This document shows, in pieces, positions 17,428 to 24,725 of a stretch of DNA of 64,000 nucleotides. The DNA comes from Alphaproteobacteria bacterium (GTDB lineage: Bacteria; Pseudomonadota; Alphaproteobacteria; Rhodobacterales; Rhodobacteraceae). The stretch's first letter is position 1, and the number at the start of each line of letters is the position of its first letter. Where the stretch lies: positions 58,334-122,333 of the forward strand of contig JAUHZO010000013.1 in assembly GCA_030425925.1 (NCBI GenBank). The letters are read 5' to 3'. The notes below the pieces were generated by a model. That model was not told where the DNA came from, searched no databases, and worked only from the letters and a program-made list of their open reading frames with translations. The translations under genes and the position numbers were made by a program.

Positions 17428-18153
17428 TCAGTTTGTCAGCGGCACCAGGAAATAGCCGTCCTCCAGCCGGTGGCGGAGCACGAGAACCTCGGTGCCTTGC
17501 GGGATCTGCGCATCGTCGCGCAGGGGCTCGGCGCGCAGGTAATGGGTGTTGCCGAAACGGTCGGTCACGCGCACCTCGGCCGGGCGGCCGCGGGCGGCGG
17601 TGCCCTGGGTGACCACGCCGGCGCGGCGGCCCAGATGCCGTTCGGACAGGGATTGCGATTCGGTCTTGGGCAAGAGGCGCGCAAAGAGCGCGCCGAACTG
17701 CCGGGCAAACCAGAGTGCGGCGGCCCCGGCGGGCAGCACGGCGGCCCAGGCGGGCAGGGCAAGGCCGGTGGTCGCGGTCATCAGCGATTGCAGCGCCAGC
17801 CCGGTCGCGCCAAAGGCAAACAGCACCGAGGCCAGCCAGATCAGCGCGGGCATCCGGCCAAACCCCAGCCAGACGGCGATGCCGCCGGGTGCGGCGTCGG
17901 GGGCGTCCACCTCGTCGAAGGCGGGCAGTTCCAGATCGCCGGCATCGATGTCCAACCCGTCGAGGTCGATCTCGATGTCCAGATCGCCCAGGTCGGGCGC
18001 GTCGATATCGGGGCCGTCCAGCCCCTCGCCGCCCATGCCCAGAAGCGTGCCGCCGATCAGGGCAAAGACCAGTTCCATCAGCATCAGGCCGAAGAGCAGG
18101 GCAAGGGCAATGGTGAACGGCACATAAGGCGCCGTCAGGAAAGGATCTGACAT
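17428..18153 (-). CDS. yqiJ: YqiJ-like membrane protein with OB fold
   Basis: The 241-residue protein has a membrane segment at about 12-38, a strongly acidic Asp/Leu/Gly loop (about 45-90, repeats such as DLGDLDIEIDLDGLDID), two more membrane segments (about 100-150) and a C-terminal OB-fold domain of the NfeD type (about 180-240). NfeD-like proteins are obligate partners of SPFH proteins, and the flotillin gene follows directly. The acidic loop is unusual and could bind cations. Confidence 0.78.
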   Translation of the reverse strand: MSDPFLTAPYVPFTIALALLFGLMLMELVFALIGGTLLGMGGEGLDGPDIDAPDLGDLDIEIDLDGLDIDAGDLELPAFDEVDAPDAAPGGIAVWLGFGRMPALIWLASVLFAFGATGLALQSLMTATTGLALPAWAAVLPAGAAALWFARQFGALFARLLPKTESQSLSERHLGRRAGVVTQGTAARGRPAEVRVTDRFGNTHYLRAEPLRDDAQIPQGTEVLVLRHRLEDGYFLVPLTN

Positions 18154-18173
18154 GGCGGGATCGGTCTGGTTGT

Positions 18174-18189
18174 GTATACTATGGTATGC
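18174..18189. promoter_or_regulatory. Candidate operator (quasi-palindrome in AT-rich island)
   Basis: GTATACTATGGTATGC is a 16-bp near-palindrome (GYATACYAT/RGTATRC) within the 134-bp divergent region between the yqiJ-like and VOC genes. The surrounding 18170-18225 is much richer in A+T than anything nearby and also holds a TACAAT (18217-18222) that could be a -10 element. The cognate regulator is unknown. Confidence 0.35.
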
Positions 18190-18287
18190 ATCAAATATGG
18201 GCTCTCACGAACGCGTTACAATAGAAGCGTCCTGCGTTTCGTGCAAAACTGCACCAAAACCCTACCACATGACAGGACAGGCCCGCC

Positions 18288-18698
18288 ATGAAGCTCAAGC
18301 TGCACCACGTCAACCTGGCCACGACAGACGTGGCCCGCATGGATGCGTTTTATCGCGATGTGCTGGGCCTTGACCGCGAGACCAAGGGCCTGCCGGTGCT
18401 GGAAAAGTCCAAGGGGTATGCCGGCGACGTGGCCTTTGTCACCGATGGGGCAATCCAGATGCACCTGGCGGAACGCGACGTGCTGGCCGGGTTCAACGCG
18501 AAAAAGATCGTCAATCCGGTGGCCAAGGGCCATATCGCCTATCGCACCGACGATCTGGACGCCTTCATCGCGCACCTCGACGCGCAGGGCGTACCCTATT
18601 CCGACTGGGGCCATGCGGCGGTGGCGGGATGGCGACAAATCTTCTTCTACGATCCTGATGGCAACGTGATCGAGGTTCACGAGGTGGCGGAGGACTGA
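18288..18698 (+). CDS. VOC (glyoxalase/dioxygenase fold) family protein
   Basis: A 136-residue single-domain vicinal-oxygen-chelate protein: LKLHHVNLATTDVARMDAFYRDVLGL at the N-terminus provides a candidate metal His. The second half contains GHIAYRTDDLDAFIAHL and ends with FFYDPDGNVIEVHEV, giving the second His and a Glu ligand. The fold covers glyoxalase I, fosfomycin-resistance enzymes and extradiol dioxygenases, so the substrate cannot be named. ATG 18288 follows a GACAGG-type site. Monocistronic, divergent from the flotillin pair. Confidence 0.8.
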   Translation: MKLKLHHVNLATTDVARMDAFYRDVLGLDRETKGLPVLEKSKGYAGDVAFVTDGAIQMHLAERDVLAGFNAKKIVNPVAKGHIAYRTDDLDAFIAHLDAQGVPYSDWGHAAVAGWRQIFFYDPDGNVIEVHEVAED

Positions 18699-18850
18699 CC
18701 GCCGGGCGATGCCCCCGGCCTGCGACACCGTGACAAGGGCGGCACCGGGTCGTGCACCGCAGACCTTGAGGCATGTCAAAGTTGGCAGATTGGAAGCATT
18801 CTAATCCTTGATCAGGGACGCGCAACACCTTCGACCTGACGGAGACAGGA

Positions 18851-19900
18851 ATGTTTACCAGATCTGCCGTGCTTGGAACGGCAATATGCACCATTTTCGC
18901 CGCCCAGGCGGCGCATGCCGACGACCTGCGCGATTTCGCGCTCGACATCTTTGCCCCGCTGCCCTCGACCATTCCGGCGGTCAGTGACAATCCGATCACG
19001 CCCGAAAAGATCGACCTGGGCAAGGCGCTGTTCTTTGACCCGCGCATGTCCGCCTCGGGCGTGTTCTCGTGCAATTCGTGCCACAACCTCGCCACCGGCG
19101 GGGACGACAACCTGGAAACCTCCATCGGCCATGGCTGGCAGAAGGGGCCGCGCAACGCCCCCACCGTGCTGAACGCCGTGTTCAACGAGGCTCAGTTCTG
19201 GGACGGTCGCGCGCCGGATCTGGCCGCCCAGGCCAAGGGGCCGGTGCAGGCCGGGGTCGAAATGGCCAACACGCCGGACAACGTCATCGCCACGCTGACT
19301 TCGATGCCGCAATATGTCGAATGGTTTCAGGAGTCGTTCCCGGACGAGGCCGAGCCGGTGACCTTCGACAATTTCGCCAAGGCGATCGAGGCCTACGAGG
19401 CCACCTTGCTGACGCCGTCCCCGTTCGATGCCTGGCTGAACGGCGATGAAAACGCCATGAGCGCACAGCAGGTGGCCGGTCTGCAGGCGTTTGTGGATGC
19501 GGGCTGTGCCTCGTGCCATGGCGGGATCAATCTGGGCGGGCAGGATTACTATCCCTTCGGCCTGATCGAAAAGCCCGGTGCCGACATCCTGCCCGCGGGC
19601 GACAAGGGCCGGTTTGCGGTCACCGACACGGTGGACGACGAGTATGTCTTCCGCGCAGCGCCCCTGCGCAACATCGCGGTGACGGCCCCCTATTTCCACT
19701 CCGGCAAGGTCTGGGACCTGCGGACCGCGGTCGAGATCATGGCGACCTCGCAGCTTGGGGCGGAACTGAGCGCGCAGGAACTGGACGACATCACCGCCTT
19801 CCTGCATGCGCTGACCGGCGAGATGCCCGAGGTGGTCTATCCGGTGCTGCCGGCCGAAACCGCGGCGACGCCGCGCCCCACCGGCCAGGTGATCGAGTAA
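18851..19900 (+). CDS. Di-heme cytochrome c peroxidase family protein
   Basis: The 349-residue protein has a Sec signal (cleavage near AHADD, residue 24) and two c-type heme sites: FSCNSCHNLATGG near residue 75 and CASCHGG near 220. Family motifs GKALFFDPRMSASG, RNAPTVLNAVFNEAQFWDGRA and LRNIAVTAPYFHSG are present. MauG/CcpA-type enzymes reduce periplasmic hydrogen peroxide with electrons from small cytochromes. A Rho-independent terminator follows at 19930-19955, so the gene is probably monocistronic. Confidence 0.9.
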   Translation: MFTRSAVLGTAICTIFAAQAAHADDLRDFALDIFAPLPSTIPAVSDNPITPEKIDLGKALFFDPRMSASGVFSCNSCHNLATGGDDNLETSIGHGWQKGPRNAPTVLNAVFNEAQFWDGRAPDLAAQAKGPVQAGVEMANTPDNVIATLTSMPQYVEWFQESFPDEAEPVTFDNFAKAIEAYEATLLTPSPFDAWLNGDENAMSAQQVAGLQAFVDAGCASCHGGINLGGQDYYPFGLIEKPGADILPAGDKGRFAVTDTVDDEYVFRAAPLRNIAVTAPYFHSGKVWDLRTAVEIMATSQLGAELSAQELDDITAFLHALTGEMPEVVYPVLPAETAATPRPTGQVIE

Positions 19901-19929
19901 CGCCGTCTCCAACGGCAGGCGATTCGCGG

Positions 19930-19955
19930 GGGCGCGCCATCCGGCGCGCCCTTTT
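19930..19955 (+). terminator. Rho-independent terminator after the peroxidase gene
   Basis: GGGCGCGCC (19930-19938) and GGCGCGCCC (19943-19951) form a 9-bp stem with an ATCC loop, followed directly by TTTT (19952-19955), 29 bases after the peroxidase stop. Confidence 0.85.
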
Positions 19956-20156
19956 GCGTGCCACCGGACGCAAAACCGGCGGAAATGTGGCGCGCATTGC
20001 CATGTGCTCCGAAACGGTGCGCACAAGACCCGACGGACTGTTGCGCGCCCCGCGGGCAATGGGCCGAATGTGGCGGAAATCCGTTGCCCGCCGCCGCATT
20101 TCTGCCCATATCTGGCGACGTCAGGTGGGGGCCTGATAGACGGAGCAAGCGGCGAC

Positions 20157-20696
20157 ATGCGCATCCTGATCCTGGCCCTGACCGTGGCTTTTTCGGCCTC
20201 TCATGCAGCAGCGGACATTTCCTGGCAGGCGGATCGCATGGCGCCCGGATCGATAATGGTGATGGAGGACAGCCAGGGACGGCTGACCCATGTCAAACGC
20301 GGAACCGAGGCCGGCCAGCACGTGTTCGACCTGTTCGATGGCGAAGGCCGCGCGGCCCGCTATGTCGGCAGCTATACCGTGAACGGGCGCGGCGACGTCA
20401 CCTCGACCGTCGCGGCAGACGGCGCGGTGACGCGCTTCACCCCGCATCGCTGTTCGCGCACGCCGGGCAAGTGCCAGTTCACCATCACCCATGCCGACGG
20501 CTTTGTCGAACCGCGCACCCGTGTGACCCGGCCCACCGCATCTGGCCTGGCCTGGCAGGAATACGGGCTGGACGGCCTGATCGCCGAAGGGGCGCTGGAA
20601 CTCGACCGGATCGGGGCCGCCAAGAAGGGCTGGAAGAAGGACCGCCGCGGCAAGGGCAAGACCCGCACGCGGCGCGTCATGATCGCCCTCAGGTAA
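20157..20696 (+). CDS. Secreted hypothetical protein with basic tail
   Basis: The 179-residue product starts at ATG 20157 with a clear signal peptide (MRILILALTVAFSASHAAAD). The mature protein has two Cys (CSRTPGKC, about residue 108) spaced for a disulfide, and a strongly basic C-terminus (AAKKGWKKDRRGKGKTRTRR). I do not recognise a named family; it looks like a small periplasmic protein conserved in roseobacters. The basic tail could bind nucleic acid or an anionic envelope polymer. It is convergent with the TlpA-like gene, with a shared hairpin between them. Confidence 0.65.
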   Translation: MRILILALTVAFSASHAAADISWQADRMAPGSIMVMEDSQGRLTHVKRGTEAGQHVFDLFDGEGRAARYVGSYTVNGRGDVTSTVAADGAVTRFTPHRCSRTPGKCQFTITHADGFVEPRTRVTRPTASGLAWQEYGLDGLIAEGALELDRIGAAKKGWKKDRRGKGKTRTRRVMIALR

Positions 20697-20763
20697 TCGC
20701 CTCTCCCCAGTTTGATCGGTGCCTTGGGTGCGAGTCGGTATCCAGTTGACCCATTGCGAGTGG

Positions 20764-20787
20764 CAGGGCGGGATTTTCCCCGCCCTG
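20764..20787. terminator. Hairpin between convergent genes
   Basis: CAGGGCGGG (20764-20772) pairs with CCCGCCCTG (20779-20787) around ATTTTC. The hairpin lies between convergent stops (20696 and 20796) and could end transcription from both sides, although neither side has a long T tract. Confidence 0.6.
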
Positions 20788-20795
20788 TTCGCGTG

Positions 20796-21362
20796 TCAGC
20801 CCCCGGCCGGGCTGCCGACCAGGGCCTCGATCACCGCGCGCGCGCTGTCGGACGCCCAGTCCGCATCGCCGCGCAGCCGCGCGACCTCCCGGCCTTCGGG
20901 GTCGAGGATCACCGTCACCGGCAGGCCCAGCACCGCCATTTCGCGCGCGAGTCGCGATTTGGGATCGACATGCAGCGGCAGATTGTCGACGCCGATCTCG
21001 GCAAAGAAGGCCTTCATCGCCTGCGGCGGGTTGCGCGAGGTTGCGATGGTGACCACCTCGAACCTGTCGCCGCCATAAAGCGTCTGAAGCTCTGAAAGCA
21101 TCGGCATTTCCTTGCGGCAGGGCGCGCACCAGGTGGCCCAGAAATTCACCAGCACCCATTTGCCCTGCCAGTCGGCCAGGTTCAGGGTGTCCCCCTCGAA
21201 GCTGGCAAAATCCGACCGGCCCGCGTCTTGCGGCGTGCCGTGGAACACCAGCTTTTTCATGTCTCCGTCACGGGCCGCCTCGGCCGCGGCCAGATCCGCC
21301 GCGGCGGGATTTGCAAGCAGGGCGGCGGCGGTATAAACAGCCGCAAGCAGAGCGTTTTTCAT
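20796..21362 (-). CDS. TlpA/ResA-like periplasmic thioredoxin
   Basis: The 188-residue protein has a signal peptide ([22 protein letters not shown]) and a thioredoxin fold of the TlpA/ResA type with active site [12 protein letters not shown] and the cis-Pro segment LGLPVTVIL. Such proteins reduce periplasmic disulfides, often for cytochrome c or oxidase assembly. ATG 21362 follows GGAGG; a longer frame upstream would overlap argH and lacks support. The gene is divergent from argH with only 27 bp between start codons. Confidence 0.9.
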   Translation of the reverse strand: MKNALLAAVYTAAALLANPAAADLAAAEAARDGDMKKLVFHGTPQDAGRSDFASFEGDTLNLADWQGKWVLVNFWATWCAPCRKEMPMLSELQTLYGGDRFEVVTIATSRNPPQAMKAFFAEIGVDNLPLHVDPKSRLAREMAVLGLPVTVILDPEGREVARLRGDADWASDSARAVIEALVGSPAGG

Positions 21363-21389
21363 GTTCCCTCCAGAAAGGCAGGCCAGTCG

Positions 21390-22775
21390 ATGCGTTCCTC
21401 GAACCAGATGTGGGGCGGACGGTTCTCCGCCGGGCCGGATGCGATCATGGAGGCGATCAACGCCTCCATCGGCTTCGACAAGCGGCTGGCGGCGCAGGAT
21501 ATCGCCGGATCGAGGGCCCATGCCGCCATGCTGGCAGCCACGGGCATCGTAAGTGATAGCGATGCAAAGGCGATCAGGGAAGGATTGCTCACGGTCTTGT
21601 CAGAGATCGAGGCGGGTGAATTCGCGTTTTCCACCGCGCTGGAAGACATCCACATGAATGTGGAGGCGCGGCTGAAGGACATTATCGGCGATCCGGCGGG
21701 ACGGCTGCACACCGGCCGGTCGCGCAACGACCAGGTGGCGACGGATTTCCGGCTTTGGGTGCGCGACCAGCTGGACATGGCCGAGGCGGCGCTCGTCAGG
21801 CTCTTGCAAGCCTGCCTCGCCCAGGCCGAGGCGGGGGCCGATTGGGTGATGCCGGGCTTTACCCACCTGCAGACCGCGCAGCCGGTGACCTGGGGCCATC
21901 ACATGATGGCCTATGTGGAAATGTTCGGCCGCGATTTGTCGCGCGTGCGCGATGCCCGCGCGCGGATGAACGAATGCCCTCTGGGCGCGGCGGCGCTGGC
22001 GGGCACGGGTTTTCCCATCGACCGGCACATGACGGCGCGCGACCTGGGCTTTGACCGGCCGATGTCCAATTCGCTGGACGCGGTCAGCGCGCGGGACTTC
22101 GCGCTGGAATTCCTGTCGGTCGCCTCGATCAGCGCGATGCATCTCAGCCGCTTGGCCGAAGAGCTGGTGATCTGGTCCTCGGCCCAGTTCCGCTTCGTGA
22201 CCCTGTCGGACCGGTTTTCCACCGGTTCCAGCATCATGCCGCAAAAGAAGAACCCCGATGCGGCAGAGCTGATCCGCGCCAAGATCGGGCGCATCTTTGG
22301 CGCGAACGTGGCGCTGATGATGGTGATGAAGGGCCTGCCCTTGGCCTATTCCAAGGACATGCAGGAAGACAAGGAACAGGTCTTTGACGCGTCCGACAAC
22401 TGGCTTCTGGCGCTGGCGGCGATGGAGGGCATGGTGCGCGACATGACGGCCAACGTGCCGGTGCTGGAAGCGGCGGCGGCCTCGGGCTTTTCCACCGCGA
22501 CGGATCTTGCGGACTGGCTGGTGCGGGAAACCGGCCTGCCTTTCCGCGAGGCGCATCACGTGACGGGGGCGCTGGTGGCGCTGGCGGAGGAAAAGGGCTG
22601 CGATCTGCCGGATCTGAGTCTTGAGGAGATGCAGGCGGTGCATGCGGACATGACCGACGACGTGTTCGATGTGCTGGGCGTGCACAATTCCGTCGCGTCC
22701 CGCACCAGCCTTGGCGGCACGGCGCCGGTGCGGGTGCGCGAGCAGATCGCCCGCTGGAAGGAGGTGCTGGGATGA
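21390..22775 (+). CDS. argH: Argininosuccinate lyase
   Basis: The 461-residue fumarase/aspartase-superfamily enzyme cleaves argininosuccinate into arginine and fumarate. The start gives [17 protein letters not shown]. Diagnostic segments are [17 protein letters not shown], the catalytic-His region [19 protein letters not shown], and the flexible loop [19 protein letters not shown]. The 3' end overlaps the following small lipoprotein gene by four bases (ATGA at 22772-22775). argH, lipoprotein and DUF2834 are therefore coupled. Confidence 0.95.
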   Translation: MRSSNQMWGGRFSAGPDAIMEAINASIGFDKRLAAQDIAGSRAHAAMLAATGIVSDSDAKAIREGLLTVLSEIEAGEFAFSTALEDIHMNVEARLKDIIGDPAGRLHTGRSRNDQVATDFRLWVRDQLDMAEAALVRLLQACLAQAEAGADWVMPGFTHLQTAQPVTWGHHMMAYVEMFGRDLSRVRDARARMNECPLGAAALAGTGFPIDRHMTARDLGFDRPMSNSLDAVSARDFALEFLSVASISAMHLSRLAEELVIWSSAQFRFVTLSDRFSTGSSIMPQKKNPDAAELIRAKIGRIFGANVALMMVMKGLPLAYSKDMQEDKEQVFDASDNWLLALAAMEGMVRDMTANVPVLEAAAASGFSTATDLADWLVRETGLPFREAHHVTGALVALAEEKGCDLPDLSLEEMQAVHADMTDDVFDVLGVHNSVASRTSLGGTAPVRVREQIARWKEVLG

Positions 22776-22942
22776 GAGTGGGACTGGTTCTGGTGGCTCT
22801 GGCCCTTGCGGGCTGCGGCGCGGATGGCGAGCCGATCCGGCCGCAGGTGAACACGCAGGTCACTATCGGCCCCGACGGGGTGTCGACCTCGACCGGCGTA
22901 CGCATCCGGCGCGGGCCGGTCAGCGTCGGGGTGCAGCTGTGA
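22772..22942 (+). CDS. Small lipoprotein between argH and DUF2834 gene
   Basis: The ATG overlaps the argH stop, giving 56 residues: [20 protein letters not shown], then a short polar tail ending in VSVGVQL. The LALAGC lipobox with Cys15 indicates lipidation after signal cleavage, leaving only about 41 residues with alternating Val/Thr/Ser typical of a beta hairpin. Function unknown. Its placement between argH and lysA is recurrent in Rhodobacterales to my knowledge. Its stop overlaps the GTG of the next gene. Confidence 0.75.
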   Translation: MRVGLVLVALALAGCGADGEPIRPQVNTQVTIGPDGVSTSTGVRIRRGPVSVGVQL

Positions 22943-23250
22943 GCCTGCGGCTCTTTTGGCTGGCGCTTGCGCTCTGGGGTGCGATCCACCCGATGTATTT
23001 CTTCGTGACCTACCTGTCGGAGAACGCCTGGAGCCTGGGCGCGCTGATCGACGCCTGGTATGTCAATGCCAGCACCGAAGGCCTGGTCTGGGACCTGACC
23101 ATCGCGGCGATCACGCTGACGCTGTGGATCCTGGCCGAGGTGGCGGTCAGGCGGAACTGGATCGCCCTTGTGGCAATCCCGGCCACGTTCTGCATCGGGG
23201 TCAGCTGCGGGCTGCCGCTGTACCTCTATTTCCGGTCGCGCCCGGTGTGA
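22939..23250 (+). CDS. DUF2834 membrane protein
   Basis: A 103-residue protein starting at GTG 22939, overlapping the preceding stop (GTGA). It has three membrane helices (about 5-25, 45-70 and 75-97) with MYFFVTYLSENAW and STEGLVWDLTIAAITLTLWIL, matching the DUF2834 pattern. Its role is unknown; translation is coupled to the upstream lipoprotein gene. Confidence 0.75.
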   Translation: MSLRLFWLALALWGAIHPMYFFVTYLSENAWSLGALIDAWYVNASTEGLVWDLTIAAITLTLWILAEVAVRRNWIALVAIPATFCIGVSCGLPLYLYFRSRPV

Positions 23251-23286
23251 AGAGACCCTGCAGGGGGTGCGGGTCCGACCGGGAGA

Positions 23287-23355
23287 GGGGGGCTGTCTGC
23301 CCCCCGCCTGTCCAGAGGCCAGGCCCCCCCGAGGGGTATTTGACCCAAGAAGAAG
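23287..23355. repeat. Intergenic GC hairpin plus dispersed Rhodobacterales-type repeat
   Basis: GGGGGGC (23287-23293) and GCCCCCC (23299-23305) form a hairpin. It is followed by CCCGAGGGGTATTTGACC (from about 23327) and CAAGAAGAAG (23346-23355). The GGTATTT...AGAAGAAG string is a dispersed intergenic sequence I recall from many Rhodobacteraceae genomes. It lies in the 169-bp gap before lysA. Confidence 0.5.
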
Positions 23356-23419
23356 ATCAGGGGGTTTTGCCTTTGGCCGCGCTGGGATAGAGCGGCGCGG
23401 CGGAAGGTTGGAGGTTGGG

Positions 23420-24685
23420 ATGGACCATTTCCTGTATCGCGACGGCGCGCTTTGGGTCGAGGACGTGCCGCTGGCCGAGATCGCGGCGCAGGTGGGCACG
23501 CCGTTCTATGTCTATTCCACGGCGACGCTGGTGCGGCACTACCGGCTGTTCGACGAGGCGCTGGCCTGGGGGCCGCACCTTGTGTGCTATGCGATGAAGG
23601 CCGCCTCGAACCAGGCGATCCTCAAGACGCTTGCCGCCGAGGGCGCGGGGATGGACGTGGTGTCGGGCGGCGAATACGCCCGCGCGCGCGCGGCCGGCGT
23701 GCCGGGTGACCGCATCGTGTTTTCCGGCGTCGGCAAGACCCGGGACGAGATGCGCCAGGCGCTGTCGGGCGGCGTGCGGCAGGTCAACCTGGAAAGCGAG
23801 CCGGAAATGCGCGCGCTGTCGCAGGTGGCCCAGGCGATGGGCCTGGAGGTGCCGGTGACCGTGCGGGTCAACCCGGATGTCGACGCCCGCACCCATGCCA
23901 AGATCGCCACCGGCAAGTCCGAGAACAAGTTCGGAATCCCGATCGCCCGTGCCCGCGAGGTCTATGCCGAGGTGGCCGCCCTGCCGGGGCTGCGCGTGGT
24001 GGGGATCGACGTGCATATCGGCTCTCAGCTGACCCAGCTGGACCCTTTCGAGGCCGCCTATGCCAAGGTGGCCGAGCTGACCGGGGCGCTGCGCGCCGAC
24101 GGGCACCAGATCACGCGGCTCGACCTGGGCGGGGGGCTTGGGATCCCCTACACGCGCTCGAACGAAACGCCGCCCCTGCCGGGCGATTACGGTGCGCTGG
24201 TCCAGCGCACCGTGGGCCATCTGGGCTGCGAGATCGAGATCGAGCCGGGCCGCCTGATCGTGGGCAATGCCGGGCTTCTGGTGGCGCGGGTGATCTATGT
24301 GAAAGAGGGCGAAGACCGCCGTTTCCTGATCCTGGATGCGGCGATGAACGACCTGATCCGCCCGGCGATGTACGACGCCCATCACGAAATCGTGCCCGTG
24401 TCGGACCCGGCCCCCGGCGCGGAACTGGCCCCGTTCGACATCGTCGGACCGGTCTGTGAAAGCGGCGATACCTTTGCCAGGGGCCGTCTGATGCCGCCCC
24501 TTGCAGCCGACGACCTTGTCGCCTTCCGCTCGGCCGGGGCCTATGGTGCCGTGATGGCCAGCGAGTACAATACGCGGGCACTTGTGCCCGAGGTGCTGGT
24601 GAAAGGCGATCAATTCTCGGTCATCCGGGCGCGGCCCTCCTTTGACGACATCATAAATCGCGATACCATCCCCGAATGGCTGTAA
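23420..24685 (+). CDS. lysA: Diaminopimelate decarboxylase
   Basis: The 421-residue fold-type III PLP enzyme converts meso-diaminopimelate to lysine. The PLP lysine lies in CYAMKAASNQAILK (residue about 59). The glycine-rich phosphate loop is RLDLGGGLGIPY, and CESGDTFARG supplies the conserved active-site Cys/Glu. ATG 23420 follows GGAGG (23410-23414). The TIGR02302 gene follows 40 bp downstream on the same strand. Confidence 0.95.
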   Translation: MDHFLYRDGALWVEDVPLAEIAAQVGTPFYVYSTATLVRHYRLFDEALAWGPHLVCYAMKAASNQAILKTLAAEGAGMDVVSGGEYARARAAGVPGDRIVFSGVGKTRDEMRQALSGGVRQVNLESEPEMRALSQVAQAMGLEVPVTVRVNPDVDARTHAKIATGKSENKFGIPIARAREVYAEVAALPGLRVVGIDVHIGSQLTQLDPFEAAYAKVAELTGALRADGHQITRLDLGGGLGIPYTRSNETPPLPGDYGALVQRTVGHLGCEIEIEPGRLIVGNAGLLVARVIYVKEGEDRRFLILDAAMNDLIRPAMYDAHHEIVPVSDPAPGAELAPFDIVGPVCESGDTFARGRLMPPLAADDLVAFRSAGAYGAVMASEYNTRALVPEVLVKGDQFSVIRARPSFDDIINRDTIPEWL

Positions 24686-24725
24686 GGTATCCTCCTTGTG
24701 GCCACCGTGGCGCAAGGAGCGAGGC

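Noticed and set aside
15982..18150. 722-codon + strand frame opposite flotillin and the YqiJ-like gene
   Set aside because: Composition is that of an antisense shadow (Gly/Leu/His/Arg-rich), with no family resemblance; the - strand proteins have clear domains.
21228..21389. Longer N-terminus for argH
   Set aside because: It would overlap the divergent thioredoxin gene; the conserved argH start is at 21390.
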